A DNA stretch of 38,027 nt from Candidatus Jordarchaeales archaeon (lineage in GTDB: Archaea > Asgardarchaeota > Jordiarchaeia > Jordiarchaeales > Freyrarchaeaceae). The translations under genes and the position numbers were made by a program. Below are positions 1 through 7,473 of this stretch, in pieces. Position 1 is the first letter of the stretch, and the number at the start of each line of letters is the position of its first letter. Where the stretch lies: assembly GCA_038889235.1 (NCBI GenBank), contig JAWAHN010000002.1, positions 435,397 to 473,423 of the forward strand, given 5' to 3'. The notes beneath the pieces were generated by a model. The model searched no databases. It saw only the letters and a program-made list of their open reading frames with translations, and was not told the DNA's origin.

Positions 1-765
1 CTCTCTATCCCCGCTAGTTCCAACGTCTATCCTCCTGCTGCCTATAGCGTCTATTTCGTCGCAGAAGACAATGCTCGGCGCTTTTCTCTTAGCCAGCTGG
101 AAGACCTCTCTAACGATCCGCGCGCCTTCGCCTATGAACTTCTGGACCAGCTCTGAGCCAACTATCCTTATGAATGTGGCCTTGGTTTCGTGCGCCACCG
201 CCCTAGCCAGCAATGTCTTCCCCGTCCCCGGGGGACCGCATAGGAGCACCCCCTTTGGCGGTTCTATCCCGACTTCCTCAAATAGGTGCGGGTGTGTTAG
301 GGGGAGCTCTACGGTCTCCCTAACCTCTCTAATTTGCTCCTTCAACCCGCCTATGTCTGCATACGTCACCGGAGGCACTTCCTCTATTTCCATAGCCTTG
401 ACGAACGGGTCCTCGGGTGTGGGTAGAACTTCAACTATGGCGAACGTCTTTTGGCTTAGGGCGACGTGAGCCCCCGGAACAAGCTTCTCTCTTGGAATCT
501 CGCTCGAAGCGTAAACCACAAAGTTCGGCCCGGTGGAGCTCCTAACTATTACTCTGCCGTCCTCAAGGGTCTCGAGCACTGTGGCCGAGATAAGCGGGGG
601 CTGTTTAAGAGCCTCCAGCTCTCTTCTAAGCTGGATGACCTCCTGGTAGAGCCTCATCCTTTCAGCGTCTAGCTTGTAAAGTTTCCTTTCAATGTCCCGT
701 GCGTACGCAATTATATCTTCATACTTTCCCTCATAGCTTCCTTCGTTTTCGGTGGAACCAGGCAA
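1..765 (-). CDS. pan: Proteasome-activating nucleotidase PAN (partial, C-terminus outside window)
   Basis: This is the N-terminal 255 codons of the AAA ATPase that unfolds substrates and feeds them into the archaeal 20S proteasome in the cytoplasm. The reverse strand reads a coiled-coil N-terminus rich in Glu, Arg and Leu, then an OB-like domain, then the AAA module with Walker A GPPGTGKT near residues 175-182 and Walker B IVFCDEID near residue 235. The frame is still open at base 1 (…TSGDRE), so roughly the last third of a protein of about 400 residues lies outside. I chose the TTG at 765-763 because GGAGGT sits 6-7 bases ahead of it and a TATA-like element lies at 803-810. The family assignment is firm; only the exact start is inferred. 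Confidence 0.93.
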   Translation of the reverse strand, partial: MPGSTENEGSYEGKYEDIIAYARDIERKLYKLDAERMRLYQEVIQLRRELEALKQPPLISATVLETLEDGRVIVRSSTGPNFVVYASSEIPREKLVPGAHVALSQKTFAIVEVLPTPEDPFVKAMEIEEVPPVTYADIGGLKEQIREVRETVELPLTHPHLFEEVGIEPPKGVLLCGPPGTGKTLLARAVAHETKATFIRIVGSELVQKFIGEGARIVREVFQLAKRKAPSIVFCDEIDAIGSRRIDVGTSGDRE

Positions 766-802
766 AGCTACGACCTCCCTAGATAATAGAGAAAGTTATC
801 GG

Positions 803-810
803 TAATTATA
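803..810 (-). promoter_or_regulatory. TATA box of pan
   Basis: The reverse strand reads TATAATTA about 38 bases before the chosen TTG start. This predicts transcription from near 780 and a short leader carrying the GGAGGT ribosome site. Confidence 0.45.
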
Positions 811-911
811 CTTTCCGTTAAAACCCTGAGAGCTCACTTATCCAGCACGAAAACACTTCGGAATGTCACCTTATTAGTCTTATCTCTCAATCCCACCTCT
901 AAGCTAGGAAG

Positions 912-919
912 TTTAATAT
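912..919 (+). promoter_or_regulatory. TATA box of the aMBF1 gene
   Basis: TTTAATAT lies about 38 bases before the TTG start at 954. It is divergent from the pan promoter across a 188-base gap. Confidence 0.45.
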
Positions 920-953
920 TGCATTCTCTCTAGAATCCTTACTGGGGATCGAC

Positions 954-1442
954 TTGAACTGCGAAGTTTGCGGCCGCACTATACAGGGCTCACCCGTACA
1001 GGTGAACATAGAGGGCGCTGTCATGAACGTTTGCAGTGAGTGCGCCAGGTTTGGAACAACCCCTTCAACTTGGTCGCGCATTCCCAAGAAGGCGGTTAGG
1101 AGGGAGGTTCAAGTAGTAGAAGCCAGAAAGGAGCCGAAAAGGGCTGCGCCTCCCGCCACGCTCGTAGAAGAGGAGCTCATCGAGAACTACGGTGAAGTTA
1201 TAAGGTGCGCTAGAGAGAGGCTTGGCCTCTCACAGGAAGATCTTGCGAAGCTCGTCAAAGAGAAGCTTTCGGTTATAAAGAGGGTTGAAGCTGGGAGGAT
1301 GGAACCGCCTAAGCAGCTCGCCGAGAGACTTGAAAAAGTGCTGAAAATAAAGCTCTACACTTCGGAGTCAGTGGTAGCTCCTTCAAGGGCCGCGAAGAAG
1401 AAGGGGCTTACGCTTGGCGACGTCGTCCAATTGAAGGAATGA
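954..1442 (+). CDS. Multiprotein bridging factor aMBF1 (zinc ribbon + HTH)
   Basis: This is a 162-residue archaeal homologue of the coactivator MBF1, which in eukaryotes bridges TBP and activators; the archaeal form has also been linked to translation. An N-terminal zinc ribbon is formed by Cys3, Cys6, Cys27 and Cys30. After a basic linker, residues about 75-135 form a Cro/C1-type helix-turn-helix (IRCARERLGLSQEDLAKLV…). The length fits the family. The TTG start has a weak GGGGAT ribosome site. The aTrm56 gene follows after 67 bases on the same strand and may be cotranscribed. Identity is secure; the precise cellular role is not. Confidence 0.92.
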   Translation: MNCEVCGRTIQGSPVQVNIEGAVMNVCSECARFGTTPSTWSRIPKKAVRREVQVVEARKEPKRAAPPATLVEEELIENYGEVIRCARERLGLSQEDLAKLVKEKLSVIKRVEAGRMEPPKQLAERLEKVLKIKLYTSESVVAPSRAAKKKGLTLGDVVQLKE

Positions 1443-1509
1443 AAGTTCACCAGTCAAATAGGCAAATACTTTCTTCGAAGTAGAAGAATTTCTGGGAGGA
1501 CTTTCAGTC

Positions 1510-2106
1510 TTGTCTGAGCCCAGAGTAGTCGTTTTGAGGTTGGGTCACAGGCCTGTGAGAGACGAGAGGGTTTCAACCCACCTGGCACTTGTGGCTAGGG
1601 CGTTCGGTGCTTCAGAGGTGATCTTCCCGGGTGAAAAGGACGCTGCTATCTGTAGAAAGGTTGAGGACGTAGTCGCCCGCTTCGGGGGGAACTTTAAGAT
1701 TAGCTTTGGAGGGAACTGGCGGGATATAATGAGGGACTGGACGTCGAAAGGAGGATTAATAGTGCACTTAACTATGTATGGCGTCCCCCTCCCCGAGGTG
1801 ATAGAAGAAATAAGGTCTCGTGGAAGGGACGTCATGGTGGTTGTAGGGGGCGCCAAGGTCCCGCGCGAGGTATACCAAATAGCCCACTACAACGTTTCAA
1901 TCACCAATCAGCCTCACTCGGAAATTGCGGCCTTAGCAGTCTTCCTCCACTACTGGATGAAGGGCAGAGAGTTCTACTTAGAGTTTCCGAACGCCAAAAT
2001 CAAAATCATTCCGTCCCCGTCGGGGAAGAAGGTGGTGCTAGTTAAGGACGGCGAGTCAGCTGTGCCCGAGGGTGTACTAGAAGAAGATGAGCCAGAAGAA
2101 GTTTAA
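1510..2106 (+). CDS. trm56: tRNA (cytidine(56)-2'-O)-methyltransferase aTrm56
   Basis: This enzyme uses S-adenosylmethionine to methylate the ribose of C56 in the T-loop of tRNA. The 198-residue protein has the family's opening (VVVLRLGHRPVRDERVSTH) and the SPOUT trefoil-knot region LIVHLTMYGVPLPEV…VVVGGAKVPREVY…YNVSITNQPHSEIAALAVFL near residues 80-150. The acidic tail (EEDEPEEV) is not conserved. The TTG start at 1510 follows GGGAGGA at 1494-1500. Pyrobaculum lacks this gene and uses a C/D guide RNA instead, so the gene is a useful lineage hint. Confidence 0.93.
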   Translation: MSEPRVVVLRLGHRPVRDERVSTHLALVARAFGASEVIFPGEKDAAICRKVEDVVARFGGNFKISFGGNWRDIMRDWTSKGGLIVHLTMYGVPLPEVIEEIRSRGRDVMVVVGGAKVPREVYQIAHYNVSITNQPHSEIAALAVFLHYWMKGREFYLEFPNAKIKIIPSPSGKKVVLVKDGESAVPEGVLEEDEPEEV

Positions 2107-2127
2107 GCGCCTAAAACTAGCCCCTTT

Positions 2128-2937
2128 TTAGCTTTCACTGGTTGGATTTTCAGTCTCTGGCTGCGCTGAGGAAATTATCTTTCTGACCTCTTCCGGTATG
2201 AATGCTCTCAGAGTGGCGTTCCTGAGGTAGTCCCCCACCTCCGCTATTATCCCAGGTGCGTCGGTGCCGTACTTGCAGACTATTGCATGCTCCATTAATC
2301 CCAGGCGCTCTATAGCCACTATGTCTCTCAGGTGCCCCGATTTGATTATCGCGCGCCTAACTTGCTGTCTAGTTGCGCCGCAGACGACGACGCGGTCAAA
2401 CTTGCTTTTAACCCACTCGTTCAGCCTTTCAATTTCCCTTTCGCTCAGCTCGGCTTCTATCTTGTTCCTCGCAGGGTCTACCTTAACCACTTTGACTTCA
2501 ACAGGAAGGTTTTCGACGAAGCAGAATGCTCTGGCGATCATTCTCAATGGAACCTTCCGATCCCCAACCAGTTGCTTCCTCAGCTTGTAGAGAGGTACTA
2601 AGGCGTCCTTCGGGGCTGGGTGCACAACCCCTATGTCCACGTAGAACCCGTAGCCGTAGTATAACGGGTTTACAACGTGACCCCTGTACACCCCTCCCTC
2701 CTTCAGCTCGCTTAAACTACGAGTGCACCCGTAGCGTTGAGCTAGAAAGTTTTTGGCGGCCTCCTCGTCCTCCCCTTCAAGCGTAACCACGAGTCTTCCC
2801 TTGTCATCTAGAGAAATCTCTTTAATCGCCACATTTAGCTCTGAGAAGTCTTTCTTCAGAAGCATGCGAGCGGATTTAAGCCCGTCCTCTACGTCCGCCC
2901 CGTACACTCTTTCAAGAAGCGTTATCTTGCACGTCAT
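2128..2937 (-). CDS. DUF2110-family archaeal protein
   Basis: The 269-residue protein matches my recollection of DUF2110, an uncharacterised family confined to archaea. The middle part (GGVYRGHVVNPLYYGYGFYVDIGV…) resembles an S1/OB-type fold, and the end (ATRQQVRRAIIKSGHLRDIVAIERLGLMEHAIVCKYGTDAPGIIAEVG) is the most family-like stretch. Its ATG overlaps the stop of the upstream HD gene by four bases (ATGA), so translation is probably coupled. It is the last gene of the tfe operon, which suggests a link to RNA or transcription, but no biochemical role is known. Family assignment is from memory. Confidence 0.75.
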   Translation of the reverse strand: MTCKITLLERVYGADVEDGLKSARMLLKKDFSELNVAIKEISLDDKGRLVVTLEGEDEEAAKNFLAQRYGCTRSLSELKEGGVYRGHVVNPLYYGYGFYVDIGVVHPAPKDALVPLYKLRKQLVGDRKVPLRMIARAFCFVENLPVEVKVVKVDPARNKIEAELSEREIERLNEWVKSKFDRVVVCGATRQQVRRAIIKSGHLRDIVAIERLGLMEHAIVCKYGTDAPGIIAEVGDYLRNATLRAFIPEEVRKIISSAQPETENPTSES

Positions 2938-3464
2938 GGGTCAACAAGTTCCTCTATTTCTTTATGAAGCTTTTTAAGCCGCTCGATGGCTGGCGCGTTT
3001 TCTCCGAGCTCCCTCTTAAACCTCTCAAGGACATCCTCAATCGTGACGTAGTTTTTTCCAAAAGTGAGGTTGTCAGCGTGAGCAACTATCTTCTCTTCGA
3101 AAGTTAAAGGTAGGTAGTCTTTTGGGGGAAGGCCAAGCGCCTCCGCCTCATCTCTAGTTATACCCGCACCCACATGTCTCTCAACTATCAAAGCCAACTC
3201 CTCGGGGAGCCCAAGGCTCCTAACTATTTCCGCACCAACTACGCCGTGGCTGACATTGTGTGTTTTCGAGCGCCCTATATCGTGGAGGAGCCCTCCAGCC
3301 TCCACTAATTGAATGTCTATATTCTTCCCTTTCTTAGACGCTTTTTCAGCGAGTTGACGCGCATAATCCGACACGGCAATACAGTGCTCAATAACGTTCC
3401 TTGGCGTTCCAACATTCTCTAAGATCTTAAGACACTCCTCTCTAGTAGGGACTCCGTGTGGCAT
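2934..3464 (-). CDS. HD-domain phosphohydrolase-like protein (TIGR00295 type)
   Basis: The 176-residue protein is a stand-alone HD domain. The metal-binding pattern is visible: H in NVIEHCIAVS, HD in GGLLHDIGRS, H in NVSHGVVGAE, H in VERHVGAGI and D in VAHADNLTFG. The fold hydrolyses phosphate esters, often of nucleotides; the substrate is unknown. It lies in the second position of a tfe / HD / DUF2110 operon. Its ATG start lies 46 bases inside the tfe gene in another frame, and I see no later start that keeps the conserved PTREE opening, so the overlap looks genuine. Confidence 0.82.
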   Translation of the reverse strand: MPHGVPTREECLKILENVGTPRNVIEHCIAVSDYARQLAEKASKKGKNIDIQLVEAGGLLHDIGRSKTHNVSHGVVGAEIVRSLGLPEELALIVERHVGAGITRDEAEALGLPPKDYLPLTFEEKIVAHADNLTFGKNYVTIEDVLERFKRELGENAPAIERLKKLHKEIEELVDP

Positions 3465-4003
3465 TTTTCAAGCTCCTTAAGCTCTTCTTCAAGCTCTCGG
3501 AGCTTCTCCTCTAACACCCTGATGCTCTTGCTATTATCCTGGTATTTTAGTTCTTCGCCGCAGCTCGGACACTTAAACTCGGTCTCCATAGCCTCATCGA
3601 ACGTCAAACGCTGGCAGTTCTGATTCCCACAGTGGAACAGCATGTTCTCTTTTTCAAACTTCAGCCTCTCACTCAGCTTAGAGTAAACCTCTCTTTTCCT
3701 CCTGATAACGGCTTCTATAATCTTGTCGCGCCTTACCTTCCAGTAGTAAATGAACCACCCGGTGTTCGTGTCCCTTGTACGCCTGTACGATGCAAGCCTC
3801 TCCTCGTACAACCTGTACAATATCTTTCTAACAACGTTAAGTTGCATGTCAAGCTTGCTTGCAATCTCCTCATCAGTAACTTCCTTGTTACTTTCGAAGA
3901 GAACCTTAACAACCATGTAGGCGCTTTCACCGCCTATGTCTTCAACAATAGCTTTGAGAAACTCCTCACTGCATGTTTTCTGGGAAGACAACAAGACGTC
4001 CAC
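3419..4003 (-). CDS. tfe: Transcription initiation factor E subunit alpha (TFE)
   Basis: TFE helps RNA polymerase open promoter DNA. The protein has an N-terminal extended winged helix (residues about 10-100; KVLFESNKEVTDEEIASKLDMQLNVVRKILYRL) and then a zinc ribbon near residues 125-150. The ribbon's first knuckle is CGNQNC (four residues between cysteines rather than two) and the second is CPSC. A Glu-rich coiled coil closes the chain. The longest frame starts at GTG 4003, but a TATA-like CTTATTTAAG at 4014-4023 puts transcription near 3992-3995, so a leaderless start at TTG 3994 or 3991 is just as likely. It is first in the tfe / HD / DUF2110 operon. Confidence 0.92.
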   Translation of the reverse strand: MDVLLSSQKTCSEEFLKAIVEDIGGESAYMVVKVLFESNKEVTDEEIASKLDMQLNVVRKILYRLYEERLASYRRTRDTNTGWFIYYWKVRRDKIIEAVIRRKREVYSKLSERLKFEKENMLFHCGNQNCQRLTFDEAMETEFKCPSCGEELKYQDNSKSIRVLEEKLRELEEELKELEKCHTESLLERSVLRS

Positions 4004-4013
4004 CGCCCCTCAA

Positions 4014-4023
4014 CTTAAATAAG
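4014..4023 (-). promoter_or_regulatory. TATA box of the tfe operon
   Basis: CTTATTTAAG on the reverse strand lies only about 15 bases ahead of the GTG start. The usual spacing would put the first transcribed base inside the annotated frame, at the TTG codons 3994/3991. This favours a leaderless mRNA. Confidence 0.5.
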
Positions 4024-4203
4024 TAGGAGTATTCCCATTCTATATACGGGACATATAAAATTAAAAAGTTTTACTATTTTCATGTTTATGTTCAAAAACC
4101 AGCTAGAAAACATTAATATTCGCCTTCTCTCTTTATAGTTGAATGTTGACAAACCATCATCCACCATTCTCAGCCAGCATAGGCAGGTAACTATTAAGGC
4201 ATC
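4024..4203. other. AT-rich intergenic stretch between tfe and the Lrp-type gene
   Basis: No coding frame or RNA gene is recognisable here. The 254-base gap between the two divergent genes (4004-4257) is much richer in A and T than the flanking genes, and the recognisable sites lie at its two ends. Confidence 0.4.
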
Positions 4204-4218
4204 GTTTAATTAATAAAC
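4204..4218. promoter_or_regulatory. Candidate operator: 15-base inverted repeat GTTTA-N5-TAAAC
   Basis: The sequence GTTTAATTAATAAAC has perfect 5-base arms around a 5-base centre. It lies 13 bases upstream of the TATA box of an Lrp/AsnC-type gene. Proteins of that family often bind 15-base AT-centred palindromes at their own promoter, so autoregulation is a reasonable inference. It is only one copy, in AT-rich DNA. Confidence 0.4.
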
Positions 4219-4230
4219 TTTGTGGAATTA

Positions 4231-4238
4231 TTTAAAAG
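4231..4238 (+). promoter_or_regulatory. TATA box of the Lrp-type regulator gene
   Basis: TTTAAAAG is centred about 24 bases before the TTG start at 4258. This predicts a leaderless transcript beginning at or next to the start codon, consistent with the absence of any ribosome site there. Confidence 0.6.
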
Positions 4239-4257
4239 TGTATTAGCTTCCCCTTAG

Positions 4258-4860
4258 TTGAGAAGTGAACGTGTACGGAAGGGAGTTACTTTGCCGGAAA
4301 AAATTCTGGATGACGTTGATAGGAAAATAATAGCGTTCCTGCGAAGGAACGGGAGGGCGAAGCTAGTCGACCTGAGCAAGGCTATAGGGTTCACTAGCAT
4401 GGGGGTCAAAAAGAGGGTTGCCAGACTCATAAATCGCGGCATTATCAGCGTGACCGTGGCGCTTAACAAGTCTACTTTGAACCTTGAACCAGCTTTCATC
4501 AGGGTTGCTGTCGACCCGCAGCGCTTAGGAGAATTCGTCGCCAGCTTCGAGGAGTGTCCTAGAACCATAATGCTCTTCGTGCGAAAGAACAGCGCCGTAG
4601 ACATTTCCATGCTGGTCTTCGGCGAGACCAGGGGTGCGCTCAACGGTTTGCTGAGCAAAGTTAGAGACCAGAGGGGGGTTATGGGAGCGGAGCTCCAGCC
4701 GTTAGATGAAATATACTATACCCCCTACCTCTCGCTAAGGGTTGAAAAAATGCTTGGAGACACCCCGCCATGTAGGGTGAACTGCTCCCTCTGCAGTTAC
4801 TACACTAAGTACGACTGTCCAGGGTGCCCCGTGTCGCCGGACTACAAAGGCCCACTGTAA
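4258..4860 (+). CDS. Lrp/AsnC-family regulator with cysteine-rich C-terminal tail
   Basis: The 200-residue protein begins with a winged helix-turn-helix typical of Lrp/AsnC regulators (LDDVDRKIIAFLRRNGRAKLVDLSKAIGFTSMGVKKRVARLINRGII, about residues 16-64). An alpha/beta ligand-binding-like domain follows to about residue 165. The last 30 residues hold five cysteines in the order C-x3-C-x2-C-x7-C-x2-C (PPCRVNCSLCSYYTKYDCPGCP), a pattern suited to zinc or an iron-sulfur cluster and reminiscent of DUF3795. The ordinary family lacks such a tail. The TTG start fits a leaderless mRNA from the TATA box at 4231. The gene stands alone; its targets are unknown. Confidence 0.8.
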   Translation: MRSERVRKGVTLPEKILDDVDRKIIAFLRRNGRAKLVDLSKAIGFTSMGVKKRVARLINRGIISVTVALNKSTLNLEPAFIRVAVDPQRLGEFVASFEECPRTIMLFVRKNSAVDISMLVFGETRGALNGLLSKVRDQRGVMGAELQPLDEIYYTPYLSLRVEKMLGDTPPCRVNCSLCSYYTKYDCPGCPVSPDYKGPL

Positions 4861-4955
4861 ATCCTCTAATGTTGGCGCAGTACACGGAGGCGGAGTGCTG
4901 GATAAGCTTCACCTGTTCCTCTCGCTTCCGCATGCAAACACCTAGACGGAAAACG

Positions 4956-4963
4956 ATTTATTA
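4956..4963 (+). promoter_or_regulatory. TATA box of the MBL / MDR / HAD operon
   Basis: ATTTATTA lies about 50 bases before the ATG at 5011, predicting a leader of roughly 25 bases with the GGTGGA ribosome site at 5002-5007. Confidence 0.4.
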
Positions 4964-5010
4964 TGTGTGCGTGTGCTTAAGTTAGATGCTCTCCTTGGGA
5001 TGGTGGAGTG

Positions 5011-5658
5011 ATGGAGGTTTGCAGTGGGATCTGGCTCATACCCGAGAGGTTCTTCTCCTCTAACGTTTACGTTATTGGGAGGGGCGAGCTGACTCTTGTG
5101 GACGCCGGCGGCCCTCACGCCGCGAGGAAGTACATTTTTAGGGAGATGCGGAGTGGCGGCTTTGACCCTCGAAGCGTCGGGAGAATAGTTATAACTCACG
5201 CGCACCCAGACCACTTCGGCGGTGTTCGAGAGTTTCTAGAGGTCTCCGAAGCCGAGGTTATCGTCCACGAAAACGACGCCCGCTTTCTAAGTATGGGCGG
5301 TGTTAGGCCAACGAAGTTGCTCCGCGGCGGCGAGGTTATTAAAGCTGAGGGGTGCGAGCTGAAGGTCATTCACACTCCTGGGCACTCTCCAGGAGCGGTT
5401 TGCCTTTACGATTCAAGCCGCAAAATACTCTTCTCCGGGGACACTGTTTTCGCGTACGGGATAGGCAGGTTCGACCTCCCGGGTGGAAGCTTAGAAGCGC
5501 TCATATCGTCTCTCGCGCTCCTCTCGAGACTGGATGTTGAAACCCTCCTTCCTGGGCATGGTGACGTGGTTCTCCGTGGCGCCGCCGGGAACATTAAGGA
5601 CAATTACCGTTACGCTCTCTCTTTCACAAATAGAGACAGCGCTGGGGGATTCCTTTGA
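5011..5658 (+). CDS. MBL-fold metallo-hydrolase
   Basis: The 215-residue protein is a single metallo-beta-lactamase domain. The zinc-binding signature THAHPDHFGG gives His63, His65, Asp67 and His68. Further ligands appear in HTPGHSPGAVCLY (His), FSGDTVFA (Asp) and LPGHGDVV (His). This is the glyoxalase II-like branch, acting on thioesters or related substrates; the natural substrate cannot be told. I prefer ATG 5011, spaced correctly from GGTGGA at 5002-5007, over the GTG one codon earlier. The gene overlaps the next by four bases and heads a three-gene operon with a dehydrogenase and a phosphatase. Confidence 0.85.
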   Translation: MEVCSGIWLIPERFFSSNVYVIGRGELTLVDAGGPHAARKYIFREMRSGGFDPRSVGRIVITHAHPDHFGGVREFLEVSEAEVIVHENDARFLSMGGVRPTKLLRGGEVIKAEGCELKVIHTPGHSPGAVCLYDSSRKILFSGDTVFAYGIGRFDLPGGSLEALISSLALLSRLDVETLLPGHGDVVLRGAAGNIKDNYRYALSFTNRDSAGGFL

Positions 5659-6608
5659 AAGCTCTGTTCTTCGACGGTGAAAATCTGAGCTACGTCGAGG
5701 ACTACCCCTTAGGGGAGGTTAAGCCAGGCTGGGCGCTTGTAGAGGTTAGGCTTGCAGGCATATGCAAGACAGACATAGAGATAACGCGGGGCTACATGTC
5801 CTTCAGAGGCGTGCTGGGACACGAGTTTGTTGGAGTGGTTAAGGAGGCGTCAAACCCCAGCTTGGTGGGCGAGCGTGTTGTATCTGAGATAAACATCCCA
5901 TGCTGGAGCTGCGAGCTCTGTAACAGCGGACTAGAAAGGCACTGCCCGAACAGGAGAGTTCTCGGGATATCTGGGATCGACGGGTGCTTCGCCGAGTTCG
6001 TCCTGACACACGAGAGGGTTCTCCACAGGGTTCCAGGGGGTGTCGGGGATGAGGAAGCCGTTTTCACCGAACCCCTAGCCGCCTGCCTCGAAATAGCATC
6101 GCAGCTCCACATTAAACCAGAATGGTCTGTATACATCCTTGGGGACGGGAGGCTCGGCCTTCTCGCATCCCAAGTCATGCGTCTTTACGGGTGCGAGACA
6201 GTTCTCATAGGAAAGCACCCGGAAAAGATGCGCGTGGCTGAAAGCCTAAAAATCGAAACTTTCCACTACACTAGCCCACCAAACAGGAAAGCTGACCTAG
6301 TCGTCGAGTGCACGGGACGCCCGGAAGGATTCGAGCTCGCAAAGAAGCTCGTAAAGCCAAGGGGTATCATAGTGGCTAAGAGCACTTTTCACGGAACGGC
6401 AGCCATCAACTACTCGTCCATCGTGGTGGACGAAGTTAGTGTTGTGGGTTCGAGGTGCGGTCCTTTCCCGCCAGCTCTCCGCCTGCTCTCCCAGAGGCTG
6501 GTAAACGTGAAGCCGCTTATAACAGACGTGTACCCGCTCGAGAAGGGATTGGACGCTTTCAGTCGGGCTGAGAGCAAAGAATCGATAAAAGTCCTCCTTA
6601 AACCCTGA
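5655..6608 (+). CDS. Zinc-dependent MDR alcohol dehydrogenase-like oxidoreductase
   Basis: The 317-residue medium-chain dehydrogenase keeps the likely catalytic zinc ligands Cys37 (GICKTD), His56-Glu57 (GHEF) and Glu139 (FTEPLAA), and the structural-zinc cysteines 83, 86, 89 and 97 (PCWSCELCNSGLERHC). A Rossmann nucleotide-binding loop is seen in ILGDGRLGLLASQ. It should oxidise or reduce an alcohol, polyol or sugar with NAD(P); the substrate is unknown. It is slightly shorter than typical family members of about 340-350 residues. The TTG start overlaps the upstream stop (TTGA) and follows a GGGGGA ribosome site, indicating translational coupling. Confidence 0.88.
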   Translation: MKALFFDGENLSYVEDYPLGEVKPGWALVEVRLAGICKTDIEITRGYMSFRGVLGHEFVGVVKEASNPSLVGERVVSEINIPCWSCELCNSGLERHCPNRRVLGISGIDGCFAEFVLTHERVLHRVPGGVGDEEAVFTEPLAACLEIASQLHIKPEWSVYILGDGRLGLLASQVMRLYGCETVLIGKHPEKMRVAESLKIETFHYTSPPNRKADLVVECTGRPEGFELAKKLVKPRGIIVAKSTFHGTAAINYSSIVVDEVSVVGSRCGPFPPALRLLSQRLVNVKPLITDVYPLEKGLDAFSRAESKESIKVLLKP

Positions 6609-6623
6609 CAGGGGGAAGCGCGC

Positions 6624-7322
6624 TTGAAGTTCAAGGTTCTTGTAACGGACGTTGATGGGACAATTACTGGGCCGGACACATCCCTACACCTTCCAGCCAT
6701 AGAGGTCATACGCAGGCTGGCGCAAAAAATCCCCGTAGTCTTATGCTCGGGGAACACGGCGTGCACTCTTTGGACCCTAAGTCTTTACGTGGGCTCTAAG
6801 GGACCCTTTATAGCTGAGAACGGCGGCGTAGTGGGCTCACCCTCATGGCAGCCTCCAATCCAGCTTCTCGCCTCCAAGGACGCACCGCTCAAGGCTCTCA
6901 ACGTTTTGAGGAGGAGGATGGGCGACAAGGTACAGGAAATCGACGGCCGGTTCCGGTTGACCGATGTGGCTCTCAGGAGAACAGTTGACGTTGACGGCAT
7001 AGTTTCTGTTCTGAGGGAGGAGGGAGTGAAAGTCAACGTTTTCGACTCAGGGTATGCCATACACCTTTGTGACCCGAACGTCAGCAAGGCGATCGGCGTC
7101 AAAATAGTTCTCAGCAGGCTGGGTCTAAGTGGTGAGGAAGCTGTGGCAATAGGGGATGGTGCGAACGACATCGATCTGCTCAAGTCGTGCGGCTACGGTG
7201 TGGCCCTCAAAAACGCACCGCGGTCGCTTAAAGAAATAGCGGACTACGTGACCGAAAAGCCGTATGGGGAAGGGTTCGTGGAAGCAGTCACAAAGGTATT
7301 CAAGCACCTCCTTCAACCTTGA
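6624..7322 (+). CDS. Archaeal phosphoglycolate phosphatase (HAD-IIB family)
   Basis: The 232-residue protein has the HAD motif I DVDGTIT (nucleophile Asp9, acid Asp11), motif II in VVLCSGNTACT, the lysine in VSKAIGV and motif III in AIGDGANDIDLLKSCGYGVALKNAP. The length and the cap type match the archaeal TA0175-like phosphoglycolate phosphatases, which recycle 2-phosphoglycolate formed by oxidative damage or side reactions. The TTG start is preceded by GGGGGA. It is 15 bases after the dehydrogenase and ends the operon. Other sugar phosphates remain possible substrates. Confidence 0.85.
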   Translation: MKFKVLVTDVDGTITGPDTSLHLPAIEVIRRLAQKIPVVLCSGNTACTLWTLSLYVGSKGPFIAENGGVVGSPSWQPPIQLLASKDAPLKALNVLRRRMGDKVQEIDGRFRLTDVALRRTVDVDGIVSVLREEGVKVNVFDSGYAIHLCDPNVSKAIGVKIVLSRLGLSGEEAVAIGDGANDIDLLKSCGYGVALKNAPRSLKEIADYVTEKPYGEGFVEAVTKVFKHLLQP

Positions 7323-7473
7323 GCAGCCTTCTCTGGAGCGCTAGAACCCACTTCTGTCAGCGATCGTGGAAAAGGGGAAAATTATATTACTTCGCTGGCA
7401 GAATTAAGATTTTGTACAGTTTTTCTGTGTTGTCCCCGTGCGGGGTACCTGCCCTTCTATCCGAGGTGAGGTA

